37,474 nt of DNA, from contig JAFSTJ010000623.1 in the NCBI GenBank assembly GCA_017450525.1, positions 1 to 37,474 of the forward strand, in the 5' to 3' direction. This DNA comes from Victivallales bacterium (lineage in GTDB: Bacteria; Verrucomicrobiota; Lentisphaeria; Oligosphaerales; Oligosphaeraceae). Positions 7,544-15,079 of the stretch are shown piece by piece. Each line of letters opens with the position of its first letter. Position 1 is the first letter of the stretch. The notes under the pieces are model-generated. The model was not told the DNA's origin. It did no database searches and saw only the letters and a list, made by a program, of their open reading frames with translations. Made by a program: the position numbers and the translations under genes.

Positions 7544-7610
7544 GGGTATCACAGGGTATCACATTTTGGGCACAAAAAGAGGTTCAAACTCACAGGGTAT
7601 CACGTTTTGG
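7544..7610. repeat. GGGTATCAC repeats, candidate integrase-binding sites
   Basis: GGGTATCAC occurs at 7544-7552, 7554-7562 and 7595-7603. The second and third copies extend to a 19-bp direct repeat, ACAGGGTATCACRTTTTGG (7551-7569 and 7592-7610), with one mismatch. They lie in a gene-free region (7305-7829) next to the integrase, where arm-type or core sites are expected. The rest of that region is AT-rich on the left with no convincing ORF. Confidence 0.55.
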
Positions 7611-7689
7611 AGGCGGCTGTTTTTGTGCGTGATTGAGGTCGCATACGGTACTTTTGAGGTCTTTTCCAGAGGTTTCAAGCGTACTCGTT

Positions 7690-7709
7690 ACCGACCCCCT
7701 CTCCGCCAG
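7690..7709 (+). other. tRNA 3'-end-like sequence, candidate attachment core
   Basis: The sequence ending CCCCCTCTCCGCCA (7696-7709) looks like the acceptor arm and CCA end of a Ser/Leu-type tRNA. No matching GGAGAGG 5' acceptor strand or T-loop is present upstream, so it is not an intact tRNA. It lies 120 nt from the integrase gene end and just before a terminator. Tyrosine integrases often use tRNA 3' ends, so this is a plausible att core. The partner site was not found in the window. Confidence 0.35.
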
Positions 7710-7721
7710 TTTTTGTTGATT

Positions 7722-7760
7722 AAAGGGCAGTTAGCTTAAAGCAACTGCCCTTTTCTTTTT
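7722..7760 (+). terminator. Intrinsic terminator next to the att-like region
   Basis: AAAGGGCAGTT (7722-7732) pairs with AACTGCCCTTT (7743-7753), followed by a T-rich tract to 7760. Its position right behind the tRNA-end-like sequence is what would be expected downstream of a tRNA gene. Confidence 0.75.
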
Positions 7761-7786
7761 GTCCATTGTTATGATTTTTTCAGCTA

Positions 7787-7809
7787 AACTAGCCCAAAAC
7801 TAGCCCAAA
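7787..7809 (-). repeat. Tandem ACTAGCCCAAA pair, inverted copy of 23848-23870
   Basis: ACTAGCCCAAA occurs twice in tandem between the terminator and the integrase stop. The whole 23-nt block is the exact reverse complement of 23848-23870 beside the terminase genes. It may be an integrase arm site or a recognition site used at both loci. Confidence 0.6.
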
Positions 7810-7829
7810 ATGATGTTTTTGAATCAATT

Positions 7830-9020
7830 TTAGGGTTTATTTTCTTTATTTGATTTTTTAAACAAGACGGCCACCTTTCTGGCCGCTTTCTTGGCCAGTT
7901 CCATCTTGGCGTGGTTGTAATGGTCGTGGATGACTTCGGTGCCAGACCAGTTGCCCTGGTCGCGCAGGTCGGATTCCGTCATGCCTGCCTTCAACGCGTC
8001 TGTGGCGAAGGTGTGGCGAAGGCTGTGGAATGTCTTCAGGCGGACGGCCTTGTTCCGTCGCTCGCCATCCTCTGGCTCGCGGTCAAGCTGGATGCCTGCC
8101 GCCTTGGCGATGGCCGTGAACTCCTCCGACAGCTTTGTCGCCTGGTAGCTTGTGGCAGCTTTTGGCCAGATGAATGCGTCGCTTTCCTCCAGTATCGGCG
8201 GCAACATTCGGACCCATGGAAGCGATAGGGAATGGACGGCAACACGGTCGTCTCCCCAATGGCGCGTTTTGTTGGGGATCAGGACCAGAAAATCATCTTC
8301 GGTCCGCAGTTCGTTGGATGTCAAGGTGGCGATGTCGCCCAGGCGTAGGCCCGTGTAGTACCCCATTTCTATGGCCGCTGGCCAGAAGCCTGGCTCGGCG
8401 TTCTGGCTGGTGTATTCCCTGGCGGCCTTTCGCAGTGCCTCCAGCTCGTCATGCGTGAATGGCTGGTACGGGATGCTTCCGTTCCTGTCGCGCTTGATGG
8501 CCGCCCATGGGTTGGTTGGCAGTTCCATGGGCGCCTGGATGAAGCTCCAGATGGTGTTGAGAGCCGACAGGTTGTTGTTGCGGGTAGATGGCGCGTCTCC
8601 CTTGTCGGCCAATGACTGCCAGTATTCGCTGGCCAGCCGCAGTGATATTTCCTGGACGCGGGTGTATTCGGGGTGTTTGTCCCTAAGCCAGGCAATGAAG
8701 CGGTCCAGGGCATTGTGTCGGTCGCGCTGCTGCTTCGCTGCTCCAGATACTTCGCAGTGGGATGTGTACCAGTCCCAGAGGTCCGACAGCTCAACTTCCT
8801 GGCTGATGGTGCCCATTCCTGCCTCTCGGATAAACTCTGTCAGCCTGTCTCGGCGGGCGCGTCCGCTTCGTACCTCGTTGAATAGCTCCAAGTATTCCTG
8901 GGCCTTCTCGCGGTCCATTTCGCCAGTGCTTTTTTTCTTCCAGACTGTCTTGCCGTCAACCTTTTCGGTCCAGCAGACGTAGAAGAACTTGCTGCCATGT
9001 TGTTTTCTGATGAATGCCAT
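7830..9020 (-). CDS. int: Tyrosine recombinase (integrase)
   Basis: A 396-residue phage-type integrase catalysing site-specific integration and excision. The N-terminus (1-60) looks like an AP2-type arm-binding domain, 75-165 is the SAM-like core-binding domain, and 185-380 the catalytic domain. Catalytic residues visible: R226 in TGLRLGD, K251, H332-x-x-R335 in FHSLRHTF, W358, and nucleophile Y368 in HDHYNH. The start at 9020 has no clear SD and is preceded by AACACC. It is the last gene of a leftward operon and borders the repeat-rich att region, as in many temperate elements. Confidence 0.93.
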   Translation of the reverse strand: MAFIRKQHGSKFFYVCWTEKVDGKTVWKKKSTGEMDREKAQEYLELFNEVRSGRARRDRLTEFIREAGMGTISQEVELSDLWDWYTSHCEVSGAAKQQRDRHNALDRFIAWLRDKHPEYTRVQEISLRLASEYWQSLADKGDAPSTRNNNLSALNTIWSFIQAPMELPTNPWAAIKRDRNGSIPYQPFTHDELEALRKAAREYTSQNAEPGFWPAAIEMGYYTGLRLGDIATLTSNELRTEDDFLVLIPNKTRHWGDDRVAVHSLSLPWVRMLPPILEESDAFIWPKAATSYQATKLSEEFTAIAKAAGIQLDREPEDGERRNKAVRLKTFHSLRHTFATDALKAGMTESDLRDQGNWSGTEVIHDHYNHAKMELAKKAARKVAVLFKKSNKENKP

Positions 9021-9052
9021 GGTGTTTTGCGGTGGTGTGGTGGTGGTGGTGT

Positions 9053-9442
9053 CTATCTGCCTGTCTCGGCGAGTTCCTGGAAGCGTGTGACTTCCTGCTC
9101 GGTGATGTCTGGCGGCGCGTCAGGTGTGCGTGAACGTGCCATTAGCAGGGCCTTGTAGGCCCGAAGCTGTGGGATGTCGTAGCGTGCCTCGCTTGTCAGC
9201 GTGTACCAGACGCGGAACCAGAAGGGGTGCGGCGCGTGGTCCCACTTGCCTTTCCTCCAGTTGTAGAGGGTGGTCTGGGACATGTCCAGGATTCTGGCGG
9301 CCTCTGATTCGGTGCAGGTTGTCTCTGCCTCTGGCTCCTTGGCCAACTGGCGCGTGATGTTATCCCGCGTGAGGGCGGTCACGCCCATATCGCAGGTCAA
9401 TATGGCCTCCACGGCCTTGATGGTGTACTTGTTTGCTGGCAT
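9053..9442 (-). CDS. HTH protein, probable excisionase or regulator
   Basis: 129 residues. A central helix-turn-helix, TESEAARILDMSQTTLYNWR (residues about 44-63), is of the excisionase/HTH_17 type that reads as an Xis or a transcription regulator. The C-terminal half is helical. AGAGGAG precedes ATG 9442. It lies immediately upstream of the integrase in the same operon, the usual place for a recombination directionality factor. A GGTGGT-rich microsatellite separates the two genes (9021-9052). Confidence 0.75.
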   Translation of the reverse strand: MPANKYTIKAVEAILTCDMGVTALTRDNITRQLAKEPEAETTCTESEAARILDMSQTTLYNWRKGKWDHAPHPFWFRVWYTLTSEARYDIPQLRAYKALLMARSRTPDAPPDITEQEVTRFQELAETGR

Positions 9443-9447
9443 GGTGT

Positions 9448-9666
9448 TTACTCCTCTGTGGTGATTTTGGTTGCGTTGTGCCTGGCCAACGGGCAGAGCT
9501 TGCAGCCGTTGGCCAGAAGTCGAAGGTATTTGACCAGGACAATTGGCGGATTCCGCTTGTCGTTGTCGTAGTCAACTAGTGTGCGCTCGGAGACCTGGCA
9601 CTCGATGATGAAGTCCATTCGGTTGCCAAGTCCAGCCGCTTTTCTTAGTTCAGCAAAATTCTTCAT
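9448..9666 (-). CDS. Small HTH protein (Cro-like)
   Basis: 72 residues. FAELRKAAGLGNRMDFIIEC followed by QVSERTLVDYDNDKRNPP fits a compact Cro/XRE-like helix-turn-helix, with NPPIVLVKYLRLLA as the closing helix. A Cys pair, CKLCP, lies near the C-terminus. The start overlaps the stop of the 9663-9875 gene by 4 nt (ATGA). It may control excision or early genes. Confidence 0.65.
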   Translation of the reverse strand: MKNFAELRKAAGLGNRMDFIIECQVSERTLVDYDNDKRNPPIVLVKYLRLLANGCKLCPLARHNATKITTEE

Positions 9667-9875
9667 TCTTTTCCTCCCGTGCTGAAATCAAACTCCATGT
9701 TGGCCGCCAGGCGGGCGGCCTCAATCTCCTCCTGCCGTGCCTTTAGAAAGGCGTCCACTTCACGCTCAAGTCTTTTGGATGTCTCCAGTGCGCCTGATGA
9801 ACGTGAGCGGAAGTAGGCCCTTTGCGCAGTGCGCATCTCCCTCACCAGTCGCTCAAACTCACTCAATTCAGTCAT
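9663..9875 (-). CDS. Small coiled-coil protein
   Basis: 70 residues, almost entirely charged helix (EFERLVREMRTAQRAYF, then LEREVDAFLKARQEEIE). No family is recognised. Its ATG overlaps the stop of the 18-aa ORF at 9872-9928, and its stop overlaps the next gene's ATG, both by 4 nt. This unbroken ATGA chain supports it as a real gene of the early operon. Confidence 0.65.
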   Translation of the reverse strand: MTELSEFERLVREMRTAQRAYFRSRSSGALETSKRLEREVDAFLKARQEEIEAARLAANMEFDFSTGGKE

Positions 9876-9928
9876 CGCCTTTTCTCCGTTTGCTTTTCAA
9901 GCTCTTTTATACGGTCAATGTTTCTCAT
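9872..9928 (-). CDS. 18-residue microprotein ORF
   Basis: MRNIDRIKELEKQTEKRR, a charged helix. Its ATG (9928-9926) overlaps the stop of the 9925-10146 gene, and its TGA (9874-9872) overlaps the next gene's ATG. GGAG lies within the end of the preceding gene. It could be a functional peptide or only a coupling device that carries ribosomes across a 50-nt gap. Confidence 0.5.
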   Translation of the reverse strand: MRNIDRIKELEKQTEKRR

Positions 9929-10146
9929 TTGCCTGGCTCCAGAAATATGCCGTTTTCGGCAAGTAATGTGTTTAGCATGTCCGATACCTGGCTTAGGCGG
10001 TTGGCTGCGACGGTTGCCCTTTGCGACGGATTCGCAAGACCTATGTTCGACGTGTTCATGTCCGCTATAAGCTTCAATGTGTCTTGATATAGAGTGTGTG
10101 CCCGTATGGCTAGCAACTCCAGTTTCCGCTTGGTTTTCTCTTCCAT
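9925..10146 (-). CDS. Hypothetical small helical protein
   Basis: 73 residues, predicted all-helical (KRKLELLAIRAHTLYQDTLK, then VAANRLSQVSDMLNTLLAENG). No family is recognised. ATG 10146 lies one base after the TAA of the 58-aa gene, with AAGGAG inside that gene's end. It is part of the tightly packed leftward operon between excisionase and primase. Confidence 0.65.
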   Translation of the reverse strand: MEEKTKRKLELLAIRAHTLYQDTLKLIADMNTSNIGLANPSQRATVAANRLSQVSDMLNTLLAENGIFLEPGK

Positions 10147-10147
10147 G

Positions 10148-10324
10148 TTATTTCGTGCTCCTTCTTATCATTTGCTCAACCGTGTATTGTCTAATTCCCG
10201 TCTGGCGTATGTAAAAGCCATTGTCCATCAGGGTCTTGTTGATTCTCTTTGCATCCTGTTTGTCGCCGTTTTTCTTGGCGAGCTTATATTTGTACAGCAT
10301 CTCACTCTGCCAGTCCTTGAACAT
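10148..10324 (-). CDS. 58-residue basic protein
   Basis: 58 residues, basic, beginning MFKDWQSEMLYKYKLAKKNG and ending VEQMIRRSTK. Its ATG shares one base with the upstream TAA (TAATG). Its codon use and the absence of any gap on either side support it as real. No family is recognised. The many Lys/Arg residues would allow nucleic-acid binding, but this is speculative. Confidence 0.65.
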   Translation of the reverse strand: MFKDWQSEMLYKYKLAKKNGDKQDAKRINKTLMDNGFYIRQTGIRQYTVEQMIRRSTK

Positions 10325-10788
10325 TATTGCTTAACCTCCGTGTTCTCAAGCAGCATCTTGACGGTGTTCTTGTATGCCTTGACAAGCATTTCCGCATCGG
10401 GCTCCTCCTCTCGGTATTGGCCAGTCCTGGCCAGGCCAGCCATAACGCAGTCGCAGAGCATTTCCAGGACATCAATGAGATTCACGTCTTCTGGGCAGTT
10501 GTCCTTGAGATGGTGGCGTTCATCGACGATGTGGATCTGGTCAAACCAGCCAACACCCCAATGGCCAGTGATTTGAGCCTCGTGGAACTGCTCGTAGAAC
10601 TCCGTAAATCTTGATAATTTTGTGAAGTCATGTCGCAAAGCTGCATTGAAAATCTGGTGGCGGATGAACTTCATCGCCTTTCTGACATCATCAATGTGCA
10701 TCTCTGTTGACATTAGCAGCTCGTCGCGCGAGATGATGTGGTCTATGCTTCGTGTGTCCGCAGACGGGGATTTGTGTATTTTTATCAT
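10324..10788 (-). CDS. DUF5662-family phage protein
   Basis: 154 residues. It matches the pattern of DUF5662: RHDFTKLS, a Glu/His-rich middle, HHLKD, and VLEMLCDCVMAGLAR. The conserved His/Asp residues resemble an HD-like metal site, but the activity is unknown. Start 10788 is chosen for its CAGGAG site; an upstream in-frame ATG would lie inside the neighbouring gene. It is common among accessory genes of phages near replication functions. Confidence 0.75.
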   Translation of the reverse strand: MIKIHKSPSADTRSIDHIISRDELLMSTEMHIDDVRKAMKFIRHQIFNAALRHDFTKLSRFTEFYEQFHEAQITGHWGVGWFDQIHIVDERHHLKDNCPEDVNLIDVLEMLCDCVMAGLARTGQYREEEPDAEMLVKAYKNTVKMLLENTEVKQ

Positions 10789-10789
10789 G

Positions 10790-11182
10790 TTATGCTCCTG
10801 TTTCCTTGTCAACAAAGTAGTCTTCCAAGTCGTCAAACGCCTTCTCTACAATTTCCTTTATCAACTGCCCCTGGATGATGAGCCTGAAGAGCTTGATTTT
10901 CAGGAACCACTCCGTGTCGGAGTTCTCGATGTCGTAAAGATTGAGTATGAATAGCGCCTTCGCCTGTTCCTCGAATGTCGTGTGGCAACCTGGGTCCTTC
11001 CAGTACCATTTGGCCTTGGCTAGGTCTTCTCGCCAGTTCCCCTTGTGGCCAGCTCGCCAGATGTACTTGACGGCGTTTCCGACGCAGAATGGAAGGTGGC
11101 GCGTGAGGTCGATGCACTCCGCTTCCTTGTAGCAAAGGTTGGTTTCCGCGTAGTGCGCGGGGTGATTTACATTGTCGTCCAT
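10790..11182 (-). CDS. DUF3310-family phage protein
   Basis: 130 residues. The N-terminus has the DUF3310 signature: NVNHPAHY, then GNAVKYIWRAGHKG and EDLAKAKWYWKD. The family is widespread in phages near nucleotide-metabolism and replication genes. It has been linked to MazG-like folds, but its function is not established. The C-terminal 60 residues are a helical extension. AGGAGG precedes ATG 11182. Confidence 0.85.
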   Translation of the reverse strand: MDDNVNHPAHYAETNLCYKEAECIDLTRHLPFCVGNAVKYIWRAGHKGNWREDLAKAKWYWKDPGCHTTFEEQAKALFILNLYDIENSDTEWFLKIKLFRLIIQGQLIKEIVEKAFDDLEDYFVDKETGA

Positions 11183-11254
11183 GTTGTCCTCCTGTTTGAC
11201 TTTTGCTGAAAGACGGTTATGTTTAAGATGGTTAAAGCCGAAAGGTGTTTGAGA

Positions 11255-12976
11255 CTACTGCCAGTTTGCTATCGTTTGGGATAGCTCGATTTTATTTTGT
11301 CGTGCGGCCTCCATTGCGGATAATGCCCGTGAGTCCTGTATGATTTCTTGCGACAGGGCAATTGCCCTGTTGGTGGATAGTTCGCCGTTGGTGTCAACCT
11401 GGAGCCAGTATTGGTACCAGGGGAGACGGGCGGGCTCGACGGTGAGCGGCAATGCGTCGCAGATAGACAGGCGGTTTTGGAATGCATAGCGGAATGTCCA
11501 GAGGAGTTCCCGCAGTGCGCTCCCAACCATCGGCGGTAGCTCGATAGTAGGGATGGAGAAAAGCCAGTCGGGATTGCCAGCGGGTCCGACTTGAAGGATG
11601 ACGGCCACTAACAGACGCTCTGGCGGAAGGTCCAGGGAGATGAGCGGCTGTGCCTGGGGCTGCGGTTGCGTCTGTATCTGCGCGGGCAGCTGAATGGTTG
11701 CCGTTGGCGTTGTTGCCAGTGCGCTTTCGGGGATTCCAGACAGCTCGGAAAGCTCCCTTAGCTCGATGGTTCGGACCGCTGGCAGCGGGTGTTCCAGGAT
11801 TATGGGCACGATGTTCTTGGAGACAAGCGTTGCTTCTGCTGCTGTCTGGCAGCGGCCTTTAGATATTCCGCTGTAAAGGAATGTCATCAAGGACATTGCG
11901 TCTATCCTGATGGGCAGTCCTTTTGCCCATAAATCGTCGGGGTCCTTGGCAAGAGGGTCGTCGGTTCGGTCCAGCTCGCCGATTTCAACGGTGATTTCCG
12001 CCTTCCTCAATGTCCTGGCGGTGGAGACTGCTGCTGCGGTGCCAGCTTCATCGGGGTCTGGCACGATTACGGCCTTGTCGGTCAGGCGAGAGATTAGTGC
12101 GGCCTGCTGGTCGGTGAAGCCCGTGCCGCCTGCCGCGATGGTCGGATAGCCAGCCTCGCATAGGGCAATGGCCTTGAGCTGGCCTTCTATAAGGTAGATT
12201 TTCTTTTCTCCGAAGATGGAGCGCAACATCTTCTGCGCGGCGTACCAGCCGAAAAGCGTTCTCCCCTTCTTGAACACGGCGGTGTCGGCTGTGTTGAGAT
12301 ACTTCGGCCTGTTGTCGGAAGGTGTGAGCAGTCTCCCAGTGAAACCGACTGGGTGCTTGGCATTGTCGTATATTGGTATGGTGATTCTGCCTTCAAGCGG
12401 ATCATAACGGTTGCCCGTGTCGGAGACTTTCAGAACGCCAGCGGCTACAAGTGCCTCCTGGTCAATACCGATGGTCAGGACAGATGCGCCCATGGCGTAG
12501 CCAATGCGGTATTTTTTTAGCGTTTCTTCCTTGAAGCCTCGCTTCATTATATACTCCAATGCCCTTGCGTTCTGCGGCTTGCGAAGGTTCTCTTCGTAGT
12601 GGCTGCATACCTGGTCAAGGACCGACAGTATATCCTGCCTGGCTACCTGTTGCTTGGGTGCGCCTGGTGTATATGGCGCATGGTCATACTGGACGGTTAT
12701 TCTGGATTCCGAGGCGATTATCTCCAGTGCGGTGGGGTAGTCAACATGCTCGTAGTCCATTATGAACTTGACGGCATTCCCGCCGATCCTGCATCCCCAG
12801 CACCACCAGCTGTTCTTTTCTGGCGTGACGTGGAAGCTCTTGCCACTGGCCGAATTGTGGAACGGGCAGGAGCCCTCCAGGTGGTTGCCGTGGCGTGCTG
12901 GCTTCAGCGGGATTCTGCGGCCAATTATGTCGGCGATGTCCGCCGCACGTTTTATCTCTTCTGCGTTGATTATCAT
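11255..12976 (-). CDS. DnaG-type DNA primase
   Basis: 573 residues; makes RNA primers for element replication. The zinc-binding CHC2 domain is at 37-62 (C37, H40, C59, C62). The RNA polymerase core follows (LEGRITIPIYD at 194-204, PKYLNT, KKGRTLFG). The TOPRIM motifs are YLIEG (261-265) and VPDPDEAG (305-312). The C-terminal 180 residues hold a Gln/Pro-rich linker (PAQIQTQPQPQAQP) and a domain that probably contacts the helicase. Start 12976 overlaps the helicase stop by 4 nt (ATGA), so it is coupled. No strong SD is seen. Confidence 0.92.
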   Translation of the reverse strand: MIINAEEIKRAADIADIIGRRIPLKPARHGNHLEGSCPFHNSASGKSFHVTPEKNSWWCWGCRIGGNAVKFIMDYEHVDYPTALEIIASESRITVQYDHAPYTPGAPKQQVARQDILSVLDQVCSHYEENLRKPQNARALEYIMKRGFKEETLKKYRIGYAMGASVLTIGIDQEALVAAGVLKVSDTGNRYDPLEGRITIPIYDNAKHPVGFTGRLLTPSDNRPKYLNTADTAVFKKGRTLFGWYAAQKMLRSIFGEKKIYLIEGQLKAIALCEAGYPTIAAGGTGFTDQQAALISRLTDKAVIVPDPDEAGTAAAVSTARTLRKAEITVEIGELDRTDDPLAKDPDDLWAKGLPIRIDAMSLMTFLYSGISKGRCQTAAEATLVSKNIVPIILEHPLPAVRTIELRELSELSGIPESALATTPTATIQLPAQIQTQPQPQAQPLISLDLPPERLLVAVILQVGPAGNPDWLFSIPTIELPPMVGSALRELLWTFRYAFQNRLSICDALPLTVEPARLPWYQYWLQVDTNGELSTNRAIALSQEIIQDSRALSAMEAARQNKIELSQTIANWQ

Positions 12977-14409
12977 GGTGTTGCCTGTGGTTGTGCGTTG
13001 GTTATGATGTCGTAGAGCATCTTGTTGTACTCGGCCTTGCGGGCCTCGTCCTTGGACATGTGGTAGTCGCTTGGGGACCATGGACGATACCTCATGCAGT
13101 AGCCGTCCCAATACAATTCCTGCTCAGTAAGGTCGGAGTTGCGGCTTTTGGCCACGGACAGCACGGCCCAGTTGTAGCCAGACTTTGACCTGTTTGTCGG
13201 ATCAGGAATGCTGTTGTCATTCTGCTTGCGGTCCTTCGATGGCCGCCAGAGCAGCATGACAACGTTTGCATCCTGCTCCAGTGCGCCTGATTCGCGGAGT
13301 TGCGACATGATGGGTTGGCTTCCGTCTGCCTGGCGGTTGAGCTGAGCAAGCGCCAGGACGGCGGCCCCCGTGGATTTTGCCGTCTCAATCCATGTCGCGG
13401 AAATGTCGGCCAGTTCTTCCGCTTTGTTCTGGCGCAGGTTCTTGGTGTGCTCCAACTGGATGTAATCGACGATGATGAGCGGGGGAGTTTTGCTTCGTGT
13501 CTTGTTTATAAGGTACAAAGTCGCGTTTCGGCAATCTTGCGGCGTTGGCCCTCCGCTATCGATTATAAAAAGGTTTGACTTTTGCAGAAAGTCGCAGGAC
13601 TTGGACAGTTTTTCTTCGCCTTCCCGTGACAGCCTGCCTGCGCGTAGGTGTATAAAGGAAAGCCCCGCGTGTTGGCAGGCCATTCGCTGTAGGATGTCGT
13701 TAGCTTTCATTTCATGCGAGAAGAATATCACGGGGTGGCTAGCCTTGAGCGCAGTCAAGGCGATGCATGAGGCTATGGCGGTTTTCCCCTGTGAGGGGCG
13801 TGCGCCCAAAATGGTCATGGCGGCAACGGGAAGGCCGCCGATTGTTCGGTCGATCATGGGGTAGCCAGTGGGAATCCCTAGGGCTTGGCCTCTTCCCGCT
13901 TTGCGGTCGCCGTATTCTTGTAGGAGTGTCTTTGTTGCGTCGGGTGCGGCAACAATGTTGAGCTGGCTCCCAGGTGCCGAAGCAACCATCCGCTGCACCT
14001 CTGCTATCTGCTCGGCTGGCTCGCCTGTCGCCGTGAGGTATTCAAGCCCCTGGTGCAGGGTGTCGATGAGGTTGTCGCGGCGTATGAGCTGGGAGAGGTC
14101 CCTGGCCAGTCGGTCCAGTGTGCTTTCGGATTCTGGGGGATAGGTGGACAGCAGCCACTGGATTGCCTCGTCGGCAACCTGGGCTGCAACGCCAGAGGCG
14201 CGGCGGATGTTGACTGGCGTGGTGTCATGCCCGTATGTCCAGCATCCCCAGGCCGCCTGTGCGATGATTTTCAGGCGGTTCTCCTGGAACGCGCGGGCGC
14301 TGTTCCACAGCTCGGCGGCGATGTGGTGTGCCGCCGTCGCCATTAGCTGCGGGCGGTGTATGATGGCCGCCAGCAGCTTGGCTTCCAGTTCTGTGCGGTT
14401 GTAGTCCAT
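12973..14409 (-). CDS. DnaB-type replicative helicase
   Basis: 478 residues, a RecA-fold hexameric helicase that unwinds DNA at the element's fork. The N-terminal helical domain is 1-150. The linker and ATPase follow: Walker A GARPSQGKT (202-210), FFSHEM (229-234), Walker B LIIVDYIQL (311-319), then ALAQLNRQ and the arginine-finger region QLRESGALEQDANVV. Length fits DnaB (about 450-480). Its ATG overlaps the upstream stop (TAATG), and its end overlaps the primase start. With the primase it forms an autonomous replication module. Confidence 0.93.
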   Translation of the reverse strand: MDYNRTELEAKLLAAIIHRPQLMATAAHHIAAELWNSARAFQENRLKIIAQAAWGCWTYGHDTTPVNIRRASGVAAQVADEAIQWLLSTYPPESESTLDRLARDLSQLIRRDNLIDTLHQGLEYLTATGEPAEQIAEVQRMVASAPGSQLNIVAAPDATKTLLQEYGDRKAGRGQALGIPTGYPMIDRTIGGLPVAAMTILGARPSQGKTAIASCIALTALKASHPVIFFSHEMKANDILQRMACQHAGLSFIHLRAGRLSREGEEKLSKSCDFLQKSNLFIIDSGGPTPQDCRNATLYLINKTRSKTPPLIIVDYIQLEHTKNLRQNKAEELADISATWIETAKSTGAAVLALAQLNRQADGSQPIMSQLRESGALEQDANVVMLLWRPSKDRKQNDNSIPDPTNRSKSGYNWAVLSVAKSRNSDLTEQELYWDGYCMRYRPWSPSDYHMSKDEARKAEYNKMLYDIITNAQPQATP

Positions 14410-14735
14410 TATAGCCAGTGTACGCAGGGTTTGCAGTATTCAATGGGATGCGCGATGTTGGTAATGCTGTCATTTGGCGGGTACTTGGAGACAAGCACTG
14501 CCGTTCCGTAGAAGGTTCTGGGCGGGATTGGCGGGTCGGTGAAGAGCCTGAATGGCTGTGCGCCAGCCTGGATGTTTGCCGCATACAGAATCCAGCCGTC
14601 TCTAATGTGCGGGACCTCCGCCTGGGCAATCTGGCTGGTTCCCATGATACGTTGAAGCTCGTTCAGAGACCCGTTTATCTGGATGGGAGTGATTTCCTGT
14701 CTCGAAGGGTCGATTCTATATGCAGTGTATTCCAT
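14409..14735 (-). CDS. DUF3846-like phage protein
   Basis: 108 residues. The layout resembles DUF3846: ITPIQINGSLNELQRIMG (a beta-hairpin plus helix), then RDGWILYAANI and FYGTAVLVSK. Proteins of this type occur near phage replication genes; their function is unknown. It is coupled to the helicase by a TAATG overlap. GGAGAA precedes ATG 14735. Confidence 0.65.
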   Translation of the reverse strand: MEYTAYRIDPSRQEITPIQINGSLNELQRIMGTSQIAQAEVPHIRDGWILYAANIQAGAQPFRLFTDPPIPPRTFYGTAVLVSKYPPNDSITNIAHPIEYCKPCVHWL

Positions 14736-14737
14736 TT

Positions 14738-15079
14738 TTATGCTTCTCCCCGTGCCTTGCGAAGCAGCCTGTCAATCTCGTGCTCCGTCTCCGCGTCGAT
14801 GGAGTTCTCTAGCTTGCAGAACTCCAGCCGCCCCTTGATGCGGTCAAGAAGCTCGTACATCTCTGGCGCGGCGGCTATCAGGGCCGCGTTTGCGGATAAC
14901 TGCTGCCAATTAGCTTTTTCTTTTGTTGCGTCTTCCAGTATGCGTTGCATGTCTGGCTGCATGATTTTCGCAATCACAAATGGAGACTTATCGCTTGTCA
15001 CTGACAAAAACCTAAAAATGCATATCTTGTCTCTAACACTCCACGGCCCCGGGGTGAATTTCTCTTTTCGTTCGCTCAT
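14738..15079 (-). CDS. Phage 'TPGPW...NAALIAAAPEMYE' protein
   Basis: 113 residues. FTPGPWSVRD at the start and SANAALIAAAPEMYELLDRI in the middle are the hallmarks of a small phage protein family found in many temperate phages; its function is unknown. The next gene upstream, 15076-15426, encodes a diverged relative, so this is a tandem duplication. ATG 15079 overlaps that gene's TGA by 4 nt, and GGGGGAGG is the SD. Confidence 0.75.
   Translation of the reverse strand: MSERKEKFTPGPWSVRDKICIFRFLSVTSDKSPFVIAKIMQPDMQRILEDATKEKANWQQLSANAALIAAAPEMYELLDRIKGRLEFCKLENSIDAETEHEIDRLLRKARGEA

Noticed and set aside
7544-7603. CRISPR array from the GGGTATCAC repeats
   Set aside because: Only three short units with irregular spacing of 10 and 41 bp, no spacers of equal length and no cas genes.
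7620-7709. Intact tRNA gene ending in CTCTCCGCCA
   Set aside because: No complementary 5' acceptor strand, D-arm or T-loop is found in the 90 bases upstream.
7430-7739. Plus-strand frames of 65-68 codons in the att-like region
   Set aside because: They run through direct repeats and a tRNA-end-like sequence, overlap one another, and have no SD.
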